Made by a program: the position numbers and the translations under genes
Shown: piece by piece, positions 35,391 to 46,164 of the stretch
Position numbering within the stretch: position 1 is the first letter of the stretch
How the letters are laid out: each line of letters begins with the position of its first letter
Notes under the pieces: generated by a model
Told to the model about the DNA's origin: nothing
Databases searched by the model: none
Seen by the model: only the letters and a program-made list of their open reading frames with translations
Assembly (NCBI RefSeq): GCF_015668515.1
Contig: NZ_JADPFO010000005.1
Coordinates: forward strand, 1 to 64,000
DNA from: Paraclostridium tenue
Lineage (GTDB): Bacteria > Bacillota > Clostridia > Peptostreptococcales > Peptostreptococcaceae
Length of the DNA stretch: 64,000 nt
Reading direction: 5' to 3'

Positions 35391-36239
35391 TTAAAAATTT
35401 ATGTCTAAATAAACACATGATGAGTCATCATTTATCTTAAATCTTGGAAATCTAGTCGTAAGATAATCATCTTCTTCTATTTTTCTAAGTTTATTATAAA
35501 TATTACCAACTCCACTTTCTTCTACATTATTCAAAAGTTCTTGTTCCTCTATCTCATTGTATCTATCACTAATACATGAAAATCCATCACTAGTTAACAT
35601 AAGTTTTATATTATCTTTTATATATATAAACCCATTTATTGAGTTATCTATAGCTTCTTTATCAAAATCTAAAATCCAATATCCATCTTTTGTATTCTTT
35701 TTTAATCTATTTGATATTATTGTTTTCATAACACTACTTTTTATTTCTTCATATGAAAGTTCTTTTAAATTAGGTAAGTTTTCCATTTCATCATATACTA
35801 ATTTATCTAAGTAACATAAAGTTCTATCTTTTATAATTTTTACTTTATCTTCGTGTTTAAAATGAAGTGCACAATCTCCTAGTAAAAAATATTCTATTTT
35901 ATCACTATAAAACTTTATAATTGAAATAGAACTTGAAGGTGTATCCAATTTTTCTATTCTATCTTTATTTACAATACCATAGTACTCATCCCTAATTAAT
36001 TTTATTCCATCAGCCATAATTTCTTTTAATGCAATTTCTTTATTTATATTTTGATGTAAATATTTATTCCACCAGTTTACATACCAATTAGCATCACTTT
36101 TATCTGATACTAAATTTTTATTATTAAGACCTGTCGCTCCATCTAAAACCCAAGCTCCAAAAGGACTAACACCTACTATATCTTCATTATATTTTGCACT
36201 ACCTTGATAGCATAAAGTATCACAAACTTTCATCTCCAT
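35391..36239 (-). CDS. PP2C-like serine/threonine phosphatase
   Basis: 282 residues with PP2C metal motifs: NEDIVGV near residue 18, VLDGATG (Asp and Gly of the second motif, about 32), LLGDCALHF and LTSDGFSCI. The final DD of the metal set appears in INDDSSCVYLDI. It would remove phosphate from Ser/Thr, or act on a small substrate; no kinase partner is present. It shares an operon with a GT4 glycosyltransferase. Start ATG 36239 behind GGAGGATAT. Confidence 0.78.
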   Translation of the reverse strand: MEMKVCDTLCYQGSAKYNEDIVGVSPFGAWVLDGATGLNNKNLVSDKSDANWYVNWWNKYLHQNINKEIALKEIMADGIKLIRDEYYGIVNKDRIEKLDTPSSSISIIKFYSDKIEYFLLGDCALHFKHEDKVKIIKDRTLCYLDKLVYDEMENLPNLKELSYEEIKSSVMKTIISNRLKKNTKDGYWILDFDKEAIDNSINGFIYIKDNIKLMLTSDGFSCISDRYNEIEEQELLNNVEESGVGNIYNKLRKIEEDDYLTTRFPRFKINDDSSCVYLDINF

Positions 36240-36456
36240 ATGATATCCTCCATCTATGGCACATCTATATTACCATATAATTTTAAAAAAACTTGTCGAA
36301 AAATATGTGAAAAAGTATTATTTTATATTTTTTCCATAATACTTCAAAATTCACCTTTAATTAAGTGTATTCTATATAAATTGTTAACTTTCCTTTATAT
36401 ATTTCATAGTTATATTCTATACTATATATTTTAAAATTTTATATAAATTAATTTAT

Positions 36457-36503
36457 AATAAAAAAGGACTATTTCAAGCTACTTGAGATAGTCCTTTTTT
36501 ATT
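36457..36503 (-). terminator. Terminator of the purine operon
   Basis: Long stem AAAAAAGGACTAT...ATAGTCCTTTTTT with a 3-nt loop (CTA at 36479-36481), ending at the purL stop. The rest of 36240-36456 carries only AT-rich promoter-like sequence for the PP2C gene. Confidence 0.88.
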
Positions 36504-39500
36504 ATTTAAAATATTTAACTCCAGATTCAAATATTTTTTGATCTTTTTCTCCTATAATATTTTTAACAACTTGATTTCCAATTCTTTCTGAGTGACCCAT
36601 TTTCCCAAGAATTCTTCCATCAATGCTTGTTATACCTTCTACTGCGAAAGTAGATCCATTTGGATTAAAATTTATATCATAAGTTGCATTTCCTTCTAAA
36701 TCCACATATTGAGTAGCTATTTGCCCATTAGCTATCAATTGTTTTAAAGTTTTTTCATCTGCTACAAATCTTCCTTCACCATGAGAAACTGCTATACTAT
36801 GAATATCCCCAACTTCTGTACCATACAGCCAAGGAGATTTATTAGATGAAATTCTTGTTTTAACCATTTTTGCTTGATGTCTCCCTATTTTATTATAAGT
36901 AAGTGTAGGGCAATTTTCATCTATATCCATTATTTTACCATAAGGAACTAATCCTAATTTTATAAGTGCCTGGAATCCATTACATATCCCTAGCATTAAT
37001 CCATCTTTTTTAGTTAAAAATTCGTTAACTGCTTCAGCTATTTTAGGATTCCTAAATACTGTAGCTATAAATTTTCCTGAGCCGTCAGGCTCATCTCCTG
37101 CACTGAATCCTCCAGGTAACATTATTATTTGTGAAGATTTTATTTCTTCTACCATAGAATCTATAGAGCTTTCTATATCTTTATCAGTTAAGTTTTTAAA
37201 TACCTTTATAGAAGTTTTTGCTCCAGCTTTCTCAAATATTCTAGCTGAATCATATTCACAATTTGTTCCTGGAAAAGTTGGTATAAATACCTTTGGCGAA
37301 GCCAAACTTATTCCTGACTTACAGTCTTTAGTATCTGTTATAAAGCTTATAGTTTCTATCTTTTCTTTAATCGGCTCAACTTTTGTTGGAAATATTGGTT
37401 CTAAAACTTCACAATACTTATTGTATATAAAATCTATATCTATTTTTTCATTTTCTATAAATATAGATTCTTCTTGTACTGTATTTCCCAATATCTTATA
37501 ATTGTATCCTTTTAATGACTCTAAAACTTCTTTAGTATCATCTTTTAATTCCAGGATTATATTGCCATAAGATGCCCCAAATAATATACTTTCATCTATT
37601 TCAATAGATTCATTAAACCTAAATCCTATTTTATTTCCAAAACTCATTTTGCATATTGCTTCACATACTCCACCGTAGCCCATTGAATAAGCTGAACTTA
37701 CTTTTTCATCTTTTATAAGTTCAGTTACTTTAGATAAATTTTTCTTTAATTCTTCAAAATCAATCACTTTATTTTCAAGTACTTTTGTTGATAACATTAT
37801 CACTGTAGAATTAGAATTTTTAAATTCTGGGGATAAGACCTGTTTTGCATCCACAGTATCAACAGCAAAAGATACTAGTGTAGGTGGCACATCTATATCT
37901 TTAAAAGTACCAGACATACTGTCTTTCCCACCTATTGCAGGTATTTCAAGTTTGTTTTGCGCATAGTACGCTCCAAGTAGTGCTGAAAACGGTTTGCCCC
38001 ATTTTACTTCACTTATCCCCAATTTTTCAAAATACTCTTGAAGAGTAAGTCTTATAGAGCTAAAGTTACCCCCAATAGCCACAACTTTACACACAGATTC
38101 AACTACTGCATATAAAGCTCCATGAAATGGACTATATTTTCCTATCTTTGGATTATATCCATATGTCATTATAGTAGATGTGTCTGTTTCTCCATTAAGA
38201 ACAGGAATTTTTGCCACCATTCCTTGGGTTGGGGTAGCTTGATATTTACCTCCAAATGGTAATAACACTGTATTTCCTCCGATTGTATTATCAAACTTTT
38301 CAACCAGTCCTTTTTGTGAGCAAACATTTAAATCTGTCATAGTTTCTATAAACTTATCTTTTAAACTTATTTCTTTATCTACTACTACTTCAAATTTCTT
38401 TTCTTTTACTTTATTATTTATTTTTATATCATCTATAGCTTTAACTCTAACCTTAGTAGTTTGTTTAACTCCATTAGTTTCTATAAAGTCTCTAGACATA
38501 TCTACTATAGTTTTTCCATTCCAGAACATTCTAACTCTTTTACTATCAGTTACATCAGCAACATAAGTAGCCTCTAAATTTTCTTCTCTTGCCATATTTA
38601 TAAACTTTTCTATATTTTCTTTTTTTATAACTACAGCCATACGTTCTTGAGATTCTGATATAGCTAACTCTGTTCCATCTAATCCTTCATATTTTTTAGG
38701 AATAACATCTAGGTTTATGTCTATACTTTCTGCTATTTCACCAATAGCTACACAAACCCCACCAGCTCCAAAATCATTACATCTTTTTATCATTTGAGCT
38801 ACTTCTTTATTTCTAAAAAATCTTTGTATCTTTCTTTCATTTGGTGCATCACCTTTTTGTACCTCAGCGCTACAAGTAAATAAAGATTCTTCACTATGCT
38901 CTTTTGAAGAACCCGTTGCTCCCCCACATCCATCTCTGCCAGTCTTTCCTCCAAGTAATATAACTACATCTCCACTTTCTGGAGTTTCTCTTATTACATT
39001 TTCTTTTGGAGCCGCTGATATCACTGCTCCTATCTCCATCCTTTTAGCCACAAAATCATCATCATATACTTCTGCAACTTGACCTGTAGAAAGTCCTATC
39101 TGATTTCCATATGAACTATATCCATTAGCAGCTTGCGTAGTTATTTTCTTTTGCATTAACTTTCCTTCTAATGTATCTTCTAAGGAAGTTCTAGGGTCAG
39201 CACTTCCTGTAACTCTCATTGCTTGATACACATAACTTCTACCTGAAAGTGGATCTCTTATAGCTCCTCCTAAACAAGTTGCAGCTCCTCCAAATGGCTC
39301 TATTTCTGTTGGATGGTTATGTGTTTCATTTTTAAACATTACTAAATATTCTTCTTTTTTCCCATCTATTTCAACATCAACATTTATACTACAAGCATTT
39401 ATTTCTTCACTTACATCTAAGTCTTCTAATTTTCCTATCTTTCTTAATTCTTTCATAGCTATTGTTGCTATATCCATTAAGCAAACATCTCTATTTGTTT

Positions 39501-40320
39501 CACCATAAACATTTTTTCTTGATTGTAAATAAAGATCGTAAGCCTCTTTTACTACATTTGTATATTTACTTTCTTCTATAACTATATCCTCTATTTTTGT
39601 CATGAAGGTAGTATGTCTACAATGATCTGACCAATAAGTATCTAAAACTTTTATTTCTGTTATTGTAGGATTTCTATTTTCTATTTGCTTAAAATATTTT
39701 TGTACATGGAGTAAATCGTCAAAAGTCATTGCAAGTCCTAAAGCCTTCATTAAATCTTTTAATCCATTTTCATCTAGATTTATAAATTCTTCTAATATAT
39801 CTACTGATGTTGGTATTTCAGTATCAACTTCTAAAGTTTCTGGCTTTTCTATCCTTGCCTCTCTACTATCTACAGGATTTATACAATAAGATTTTATTTT
39901 CTTAAATTGTTCATCAGTTATGTTTCCTGTAAGAATTACAACTTTTGCTGTATTTATAATAGGTCTTATTCCTTCGTTAATAATTTGTATACATTGAGAT
40001 GCCCAATCACCTCTTTGGTCATATTGGCCAGGTAAATATTCTATAGCAAATACTCTATCTTCTTTGCTTAATTCTACATACTCTTTATATACATCATCTG
40101 TATTAGGCTCTGAAAATACAGTATTTATTGCTTTTTCATATACTTCATCTTCTATTTTTTCTATATCATATCTATTTAAAATTCTTAAATTTTCTATTGT
40201 ATATATATTCAAACTTTCTTCTAAATCAAATTTTAGATGCTTGGCTTCCAAGTCAAATCCTTGCTTTTTCTCAACTAATATTCTTCTTACAGAAGATGCT
40301 AAGTTAGTGATAGACATCAT
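36502..40320 (-). CDS. purL: Phosphoribosylformylglycinamidine synthase, single-chain PurL
   Basis: About 1272 residues. It converts FGAR to FGAM with glutamine and ATP, step four of IMP synthesis. This is the large fused form: an N-terminal PurS-like part, two synthetase halves (KNETHNHPTEIEPFGGAATC; GGKDSMSGTF) and a C-terminal glutaminase with nucleophile LGICNGFQ and triad region HGEGRF. Many Firmicutes use separate PurS, PurQ and PurL; several clostridia use the fused form, as here. Start set at ATG 40320 behind GGGGGT; the ATG at 40335 covers that site. Last gene of the pur operon. Confidence 0.95.
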   Translation of the reverse strand: MMSITNLASSVRRILVEKKQGFDLEAKHLKFDLEESLNIYTIENLRILNRYDIEKIEDEVYEKAINTVFSEPNTDDVYKEYVELSKEDRVFAIEYLPGQYDQRGDWASQCIQIINEGIRPIINTAKVVILTGNITDEQFKKIKSYCINPVDSREARIEKPETLEVDTEIPTSVDILEEFINLDENGLKDLMKALGLAMTFDDLLHVQKYFKQIENRNPTITEIKVLDTYWSDHCRHTTFMTKIEDIVIEESKYTNVVKEAYDLYLQSRKNVYGETNRDVCLMDIATIAMKELRKIGKLEDLDVSEEINACSINVDVEIDGKKEEYLVMFKNETHNHPTEIEPFGGAATCLGGAIRDPLSGRSYVYQAMRVTGSADPRTSLEDTLEGKLMQKKITTQAANGYSSYGNQIGLSTGQVAEVYDDDFVAKRMEIGAVISAAPKENVIRETPESGDVVILLGGKTGRDGCGGATGSSKEHSEESLFTCSAEVQKGDAPNERKIQRFFRNKEVAQMIKRCNDFGAGGVCVAIGEIAESIDINLDVIPKKYEGLDGTELAISESQERMAVVIKKENIEKFINMAREENLEATYVADVTDSKRVRMFWNGKTIVDMSRDFIETNGVKQTTKVRVKAIDDIKINNKVKEKKFEVVVDKEISLKDKFIETMTDLNVCSQKGLVEKFDNTIGGNTVLLPFGGKYQATPTQGMVAKIPVLNGETDTSTIMTYGYNPKIGKYSPFHGALYAVVESVCKVVAIGGNFSSIRLTLQEYFEKLGISEVKWGKPFSALLGAYYAQNKLEIPAIGGKDSMSGTFKDIDVPPTLVSFAVDTVDAKQVLSPEFKNSNSTVIMLSTKVLENKVIDFEELKKNLSKVTELIKDEKVSSAYSMGYGGVCEAICKMSFGNKIGFRFNESIEIDESILFGASYGNIILELKDDTKEVLESLKGYNYKILGNTVQEESIFIENEKIDIDFIYNKYCEVLEPIFPTKVEPIKEKIETISFITDTKDCKSGISLASPKVFIPTFPGTNCEYDSARIFEKAGAKTSIKVFKNLTDKDIESSIDSMVEEIKSSQIIMLPGGFSAGDEPDGSGKFIATVFRNPKIAEAVNEFLTKKDGLMLGICNGFQALIKLGLVPYGKIMDIDENCPTLTYNKIGRHQAKMVKTRISSNKSPWLYGTEVGDIHSIAVSHGEGRFVADEKTLKQLIANGQIATQYVDLEGNATYDINFNPNGSTFAVEGITSIDGRILGKMGHSERIGNQVVKNIIGEKDQKIFESGVKYFK

Positions 40321-40378
40321 AGTATTTACCCCCATTAAATGAATTGGTTTAGTCTCTCATTATATAAGTAATAGTTTC

Positions 40379-41632
40379 TTATAAAATTCCTATATCCGTT
40401 CTGTAATGCATTCCTTCAAAATTTAATTTTTCAATATTTGAGTAAACTTTTTTACTTGCTTCCTCAAGGGAATTTCCTTTTGTTGCTATACCAATAACCC
40501 TACCTCCATTAGTAACTAATTGGCCATCTAATATTTTTGTCCCACTGTGAAAAACAACTATATCTTCATCTAAATCTTCAAGTCCTTTTATTACTTTTTC
40601 TTTTTCATAGTTTTCAGGATATCCACCTGAAGTTAGCATTACACATACTGCATGTTTTTCATCATATTTTATTTTAACTTCATCTAGTTTATTATCTAAA
40701 ATAGATTCTATTATCTCAATTAAATCTGTTTCTAATCTTAAAAGTACTGATTGTGTTTCCGGATCTCCAAATCTAACATTATACTCAAGAACCTTAGGCC
40801 CATCTTCTGTTATCATAAGACCGATAAATAATATTCCCTTATAATTTAAGTTTTCTGCTTTAAACCCTTTTAATGTTTTATCTAAAACTTCTTCTTTTAC
40901 TATCGTTGATAACTCATCATCATATATATTACTTGGAGAGAATGTTCCCATTCCTCCAGTATTTGGCCCCTCTTCATTGTTATATACTTTCTTATGGTCT
41001 TTTGCACTTTCCATTGGAACAATTGTGTTATTATCAACGAAAGCAAGTATAGAAGTTTCTACTCCTTTTAAAAATTCTTCAACTACTATTTTTTCTCCAG
41101 CACTTCCAAATTTTTTATCACTCATCATATCTTCTAAAGCACTTACTGCTTCTTCATGGTTTTGTGCTATTATTACACCTTTTCCAGCTGCTAACCCATC
41201 AGCCTTTATAACTACTGGATATCCAAATAAATCAATATCTTTTATAGCTTTATCAATTTGTGTATATTCTTTATATTTTGCAGTTGGAATGTTGTGTTTT
41301 ATCATAAATTCTTTTGAAAAAGCTTTGCTCCCTTCAAGTCTTGAACATTCCTTATTAGGTCCAAATATCTTTAAATTTTCTTTTTCAAATTCATCAACTA
41401 TGCCTTCTACCAATGGAACTTCAGGGCCTACTATAGTTAAATCAATTTCATTTTCTTTAGCAAAGCCTAGAAGTTTTTTTATATCATCATCTTTTATATC
41501 TATACATTTAGCAATTTTACTAATTCCAGCATTCCCAGGTGCACAATAAATTTTTTCAACTTTATTTTCTTGACTTAACTTATAACATATAGCATGTTCT
41601 CTTCCTCCTGAACCTACAACTAAAACTCTCAT
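40379..41632 (-). CDS. purD: Phosphoribosylamine-glycine ligase
   Basis: 417 residues of ATP-grasp fold, joining glycine to phosphoribosylamine (step two). VLVVGSGGREHAI at the start, the family's KADGLAAGKGV, EEFLKGVETSI, EGPNTGGMGTFSP and YNVRFGDPETQ (metal and ATP contacts) are all intact. It follows purH by 11 bases and precedes purL. Length is standard. Confidence 0.97.
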   Translation of the reverse strand: MRVLVVGSGGREHAICYKLSQENKVEKIYCAPGNAGISKIAKCIDIKDDDIKKLLGFAKENEIDLTIVGPEVPLVEGIVDEFEKENLKIFGPNKECSRLEGSKAFSKEFMIKHNIPTAKYKEYTQIDKAIKDIDLFGYPVVIKADGLAAGKGVIIAQNHEEAVSALEDMMSDKKFGSAGEKIVVEEFLKGVETSILAFVDNNTIVPMESAKDHKKVYNNEEGPNTGGMGTFSPSNIYDDELSTIVKEEVLDKTLKGFKAENLNYKGILFIGLMITEDGPKVLEYNVRFGDPETQSVLLRLETDLIEIIESILDNKLDEVKIKYDEKHAVCVMLTSGGYPENYEKEKVIKGLEDLDEDIVVFHSGTKILDGQLVTNGGRVIGIATKGNSLEEASKKVYSNIEKLNFEGMHYRTDIGIL

Positions 41633-41643
41633 ATATTTCCCTC

Positions 41644-43176
41644 CTAGTGTTTGAAGTGTCTTATTCCTGTAAACACCATTACCATATCATTTTTGTTGCA
41701 AGCATCTATTGAGTCTTGGTCTTTTATAGATCCTCCAGGTTGAACTATACCTTTTATACCGTACTCACTAGCTAAAGTTACACAGTCATCAAATGGGAAA
41801 AATGCATCCGATGCTAGTACTGCTCCTTTAAAATCTTTATCTTTATTATTTTCTAAAGCATTTTTTAATGCCCATATTCTAGATGTTTGACCACATCCAA
41901 GTGCTAATGTTTGCCCATCTTTGACTATAGCTATAGCATTTGATTTCATATTTTTAACTATTTTCATTCCAAATTCCATATCTTTTTTCATTCTTTCATC
42001 AGCTTCATTTACTGTAACATTTTTATATTCATTAACTAATTTTTCATCTCTGTCTTGAACTAATAATTTTCCATCTAAGTATTTTAAATCAAATCTTTGA
42101 AGACTATCTTCTATATTTGAAAGCTTTAATACTCTTAAGTTTTTCTTTTGTTTTAAAACTACAAGGGCTTCTTCTGTAAAGTCGTAAGCTACTACTATTT
42201 CTAAAAATATTTCATTTAATTTTTTAGCAGTTTCCTCATCTACAGTTGAAGTAAATCCTACAATTCCTCCAAATATTGAAACCTTGTCAGCCTCATAACA
42301 TTTTTTATAAGCATTAAAGCTATTATTTGCAATTCCAACTCCACATGGATTAGTATGTTTTACGGCTACACAAACTACATTTTTACTATCTTTAAATTCT
42401 CTCATTATTTCTAAGCATCCATGTAAATCATTTATATTATTAAATGAAAGTTCTTTTCCATTTAATTGTTCATAGTTTAATATTGGATTTTTAGCATTAG
42501 ACTGAGCATAAAGTACTGCTTCTTGATGGGGATTTTCACCATATCTTAAGCTATCTTCCTTTTGGAAAGTCATAGTTAGATATTCTGGAAATTTATCATC
42601 TAATTCTCCTCTAAAGTAATTAGATATTAAAGTATCATATCTTGCTGTGGTTGCAAATGCTTTATATGCTAATTTTTTTCTATCCTCTAATGATATTTCT
42701 CCATTTCTTAAGCTCTCTATTATAAAATCATAATCTTTAACATCAACTACTACTAAAACATCTTTATAATTTTTAGCCGCAGATCTTATCATTGATGGTC
42801 CACCTATGTCTATGTTTTCTATCATTACATCATGTTCTTTATTATTTTTTAAATTACCTTCAAAATCATATAAGTTAACAACAACTAAATCTATTGCTTC
42901 TATTTTATGTTCTTTAACTGTTTTAACATGTTCTTCATTATCTCTTTTATAAAGTATTCCTCCATGTATATATGGATTTAATGTTTTAACTCTTCCGTCA
43001 AGTATTTCTGGAAAGTTTGTAACTTCATCTATTTGTATAACTTTGCATCCTTTTTCCTTAAGCGTTTTAAATGTATTTCCTGTTGATATTATTTCATATC
43101 CTAAATCATTTAAATTTTTAGCAAAATCTACTACCCCAGTTTTATCAGTTACACTTATTAATGCTCTTTTAGTCAT
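41644..43176 (-). CDS. purH: Bifunctional AICAR transformylase / IMP cyclohydrolase
   Basis: 510 residues doing the last two steps to IMP. The N-terminal cyclohydrolase part has LISVTDKTGVVDFA and GGPSMIRSAAKN. The C-terminal transformylase part has the catalytic VKHTNPCGVG, RYGENPHQEA and ASDAFFPFDD. Its start overlaps the purN stop by eight bases, which couples translation. Confidence 0.97.
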   Translation of the reverse strand: MTKRALISVTDKTGVVDFAKNLNDLGYEIISTGNTFKTLKEKGCKVIQIDEVTNFPEILDGRVKTLNPYIHGGILYKRDNEEHVKTVKEHKIEAIDLVVVNLYDFEGNLKNNKEHDVMIENIDIGGPSMIRSAAKNYKDVLVVVDVKDYDFIIESLRNGEISLEDRKKLAYKAFATTARYDTLISNYFRGELDDKFPEYLTMTFQKEDSLRYGENPHQEAVLYAQSNAKNPILNYEQLNGKELSFNNINDLHGCLEIMREFKDSKNVVCVAVKHTNPCGVGIANNSFNAYKKCYEADKVSIFGGIVGFTSTVDEETAKKLNEIFLEIVVAYDFTEEALVVLKQKKNLRVLKLSNIEDSLQRFDLKYLDGKLLVQDRDEKLVNEYKNVTVNEADERMKKDMEFGMKIVKNMKSNAIAIVKDGQTLALGCGQTSRIWALKNALENNKDKDFKGAVLASDAFFPFDDCVTLASEYGIKGIVQPGGSIKDQDSIDACNKNDMVMVFTGIRHFKH

Positions 43177-43762
43177 TTATAATTACTCCCCTTCCATTAA
43201 CAGTTAATTTATTTTCACAATATAGTTTTACACTTTTTTTAAGAATTTTGTGTTCTACATCTAGTACCCTTGATGCTAAGGTTTCTGGTGTATCATCATA
43301 CTTAACTTCTACACTTTCTTGAATTATTATAGGACCTGTATCTGCACCTTCATCTACAAAATGTACAGTAGCACCACTTAATTTTGCTCCATAATCTATA
43401 ACAGCTTTATGAACTCGTTTCCCGTAATACCCTTCTCCACAGAAAGCTGGTATTAATGATGGATGAATATTTATAATTTTATTTTTAAAAGTTTTTACAA
43501 AGTTTGGACTCATAATTTTTAAGTATCCAGCAAGAACTATTAAATCAATTTTTTCGCTCTTTAATAATTTAATAACTTCATCTTCATTTTTCTCAACTAT
43601 AGCTTTTATATTGTGTTTTTTAGCCCTTTCTAGACCATAAGCTCCATCTTTATTGGATATAACAAGCTTGACTTTTCCATTTATATATCCACTTTTACAA
43701 CCATCTATAATGCTTTGTAAGTTGCTTCCTCCTCCGGATATTAAAACTGCAATGTTTAGCAT
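43169..43762 (-). CDS. purN: Phosphoribosylglycinamide formyltransferase
   Basis: 197 residues. It formylates GAR with 10-formyl-THF (step three). SGGGSNLQSI, the active-site Asn/His block IINIHPSLIPAF, and GATVHFVDEGADTGPII are intact. The gene overlaps purM and purH at both ends by a few bases, typical for this operon. Confidence 0.97.
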   Translation of the reverse strand: MLNIAVLISGGGSNLQSIIDGCKSGYINGKVKLVISNKDGAYGLERAKKHNIKAIVEKNEDEVIKLLKSEKIDLIVLAGYLKIMSPNFVKTFKNKIINIHPSLIPAFCGEGYYGKRVHKAVIDYGAKLSGATVHFVDEGADTGPIIIQESVEVKYDDTPETLASRVLDVEHKILKKSVKLYCENKLTVNGRGVIIND

Positions 43763-44784
43763 AGATTTACTCCTTCATGGCTATCTACAACTTCACCAAT
43801 TATAAAAGCTTTTTCTTCTCCTTCATTTATAAATTTAGTTATCTCTTCTGATTTATCTGAATCTACAACTATTACAAGTCCAATTCCCATATTAAAACTT
43901 TTGTGTAGTTCTATTTCATCTATAGAATTAAATTTCTCTATCATTTTGAATATAGCCGGCTTTTCCCAAGAATTTTTATTTATATCTATTCCAAGACCTT
44001 TTGGTATTACTCTAGGTATATTTTCTATAACTCCTCCACCTGTTATATGTGCTATTGCTTTTAAGTCATATTTTTTTATTAAATTCATAACAAGTTTCAC
44101 GTATATCGTAGTTGGTACAAGAAGTGCTTCTCCTAATGTCATTTCTAATTCTTCTATATACTGATTTAATTCATATTTATATTCTTCTAAGAAAATTTTT
44201 CTTATAAATGAATATCCATTGCTGTGTATTCCACTTGATGCTATTCCTATTAAAGTATCTCCTGCTTTAACATTTTGCCCACTTATTATTTTATTTTTAT
44301 CTGCTATCCCAACTGAAAAACCAGCTAAATCATAATCTTCTTTTGAATACATTCCAGGCATTTCAGCCGTTTCTCCACCTATAAGTGCACATCCTGCTTG
44401 TCTGCATCCTTCAACTATTCCAGAAACTATATCATCTATTTTTTCAGGAACTAGCTTACCTGTAGCTATATAATCTAAGAAAAATAATGGCTTAGCACCT
44501 TGACATATAAGGTCATTAACACACATTGCTACTAAGTCTATACCTACTGTATTATGAATATTTAGCATCTGAGCTAGTTTCAGTTTAGTTCCAACTCCAT
44601 CAGTCGATGAAAGAAGTACTGGTTCTTCCATATTCATAAAGTCTTTTAAGCTGTATAATCCACTAAAATTTCCTAAGTCACCTATAACATTATTGTCATA
44701 AGTTCCTTTTATTTTATTTTTTATAAGGTCAACAGCTCTATTTCCTTCGTCTATATCTACACCTGAATCTCTATAAGTTAACAT
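43756..44784 (-). CDS. purM: Phosphoribosylformylglycinamidine cyclo-ligase
   Basis: 342 residues. It closes FGAM to AIR with ATP (step five). TYRDSGVDIDEGNRAV at the start, STDGVGTKLKLA, GETAEMPGMY and HITGGGVIENIPR match the family throughout. Its start overlaps the purF stop by seven bases. Confidence 0.97.
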   Translation of the reverse strand: MLTYRDSGVDIDEGNRAVDLIKNKIKGTYDNNVIGDLGNFSGLYSLKDFMNMEEPVLLSSTDGVGTKLKLAQMLNIHNTVGIDLVAMCVNDLICQGAKPLFFLDYIATGKLVPEKIDDIVSGIVEGCRQAGCALIGGETAEMPGMYSKEDYDLAGFSVGIADKNKIISGQNVKAGDTLIGIASSGIHSNGYSFIRKIFLEEYKYELNQYIEELEMTLGEALLVPTTIYVKLVMNLIKKYDLKAIAHITGGGVIENIPRVIPKGLGIDINKNSWEKPAIFKMIEKFNSIDEIELHKSFNMGIGLVIVVDSDKSEEITKFINEGEEKAFIIGEVVDSHEGVNLC

Positions 44785-46148
44785 GATACAAGTTCCCCCT
44801 CATCAATTTTTTCAACTGGATATTTTCCATCAAAACATGCCTTACAGAAGGTTGATTTATTTTCTGTTGCTTCTAAAGTTCCTTCTATACTTAAAAATTT
44901 AAGTGTGTCGCACCCTATATAATTTCTTATTTCTTCTAAATCATATTTTGAAGCTATTAAGTTAGAACGATGTGGAGTATCTATTCCATAGTAACAAGAG
45001 TGAGTTACTTCGGGAGAAGTTATTCTTAAATGTATTTCTTTAGCTCCCGCATCTCTTAATGATTTAACAATTTGTCTTGAAGTTGTACCCCTCACTACTG
45101 AATCATCTACTAAAACAATTGACTTATCTTTTACTACATTCATTAATGGATTTAATTTTATCTTTACTCCTATTTCTCGTTCTTCTTGAGTTGGCTTTAT
45201 AAATGTTCTTCCCACATATCTATTTTTAACAAGCCCTTCTGTAAGTTTAATTTTACTAGCATTTGAATATCCTATGGCCCCGGCCCATCCAGAGTCAGGT
45301 ACAGGAACTACTATATCTGCATTTATATTTTCATCTTGAGCTAAAATTTCTCCACACTTTACTCTAAACTCATATGCATTAACATTGTCTATAGTTGCAT
45401 CATTTCTAGCAAAGTATATATGTTCAAATATACAACTTGCTTTTATCGGCTTATAATTTTCTCTATAGTGATATGATTTTAGTTTGTTATCTTTTATCAC
45501 AATAATTTCTCCAGGCTCAATATCTCTTAGAACTTCGCCTCCTAATATATTAATTGCACAGTTTTCAGATGCTACTATATATGTATCATCTTTTTTCCCT
45601 AATAATAATGGTCTAAATCCATGAGGATCCCTAACCGCTACAAGTTCATTTTCACTGCTCGCTATAACTAATGAATAAGCACCCTTTATATAGTCCATAG
45701 TTATTTTTAAACTTTCAACTATATCCCCTTTATAATATCTCGCTAGTATGCAAAGTATAGCCTCTGTATCTGAATCTGATTGAAGCATATATCCTTCTTC
45801 TTCTAACATATTTCTTAAATAATTTGCATTAACAAGGTTTCCATTGTGTGCTATAGATAATTGTCTCTTTCTACATCTTCCCACTAATGGTTGACAATTA
45901 GATAAGCTACTTCCCCCAGCTGTAGAATATCTTACATGCCCTATTCCTATATTTCCTTTTAGTTTTTCTAACTCGCTAGATTTAAAAACATCTCCTACAA
46001 GGCCCATATCCTTTTTAAAATTTATTTGGTTTCCATTTAAAACTGATATACCGCAACTTTCTTGCCCTCTATGCTGTATAGAGTATAATGAGTAATACAG
46101 TTCTTTTGATATATCTTTATTCGAGCATATTCCTACTACACCGCACAT
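44778..46148 (-). CDS. purF: Amidophosphoribosyltransferase
   Basis: 456 residues. It commits PRPP and glutamine to purine synthesis (step one). Cys2 follows the initiator Met directly (MCGVVGIC), so no propeptide needs removal beyond Met. The glutaminase domain has QHRGQESCG and the PRPP site is SIVLVDDSVVRGTTSRQIV. C-terminal CDTLKFLSIEG and FCKACFDG hold the cysteines of the 4Fe-4S cluster seen in Bacillus-type PurF. Confidence 0.97.
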   Translation of the reverse strand: MCGVVGICSNKDISKELYYSLYSIQHRGQESCGISVLNGNQINFKKDMGLVGDVFKSSELEKLKGNIGIGHVRYSTAGGSSLSNCQPLVGRCRKRQLSIAHNGNLVNANYLRNMLEEEGYMLQSDSDTEAILCILARYYKGDIVESLKITMDYIKGAYSLVIASSENELVAVRDPHGFRPLLLGKKDDTYIVASENCAINILGGEVLRDIEPGEIIVIKDNKLKSYHYRENYKPIKASCIFEHIYFARNDATIDNVNAYEFRVKCGEILAQDENINADIVVPVPDSGWAGAIGYSNASKIKLTEGLVKNRYVGRTFIKPTQEEREIGVKIKLNPLMNVVKDKSIVLVDDSVVRGTTSRQIVKSLRDAGAKEIHLRITSPEVTHSCYYGIDTPHRSNLIASKYDLEEIRNYIGCDTLKFLSIEGTLEATENKSTFCKACFDGKYPVEKIDEGELVSC

Positions 46149-46164
46149 TTAAATATCCCCCTGA

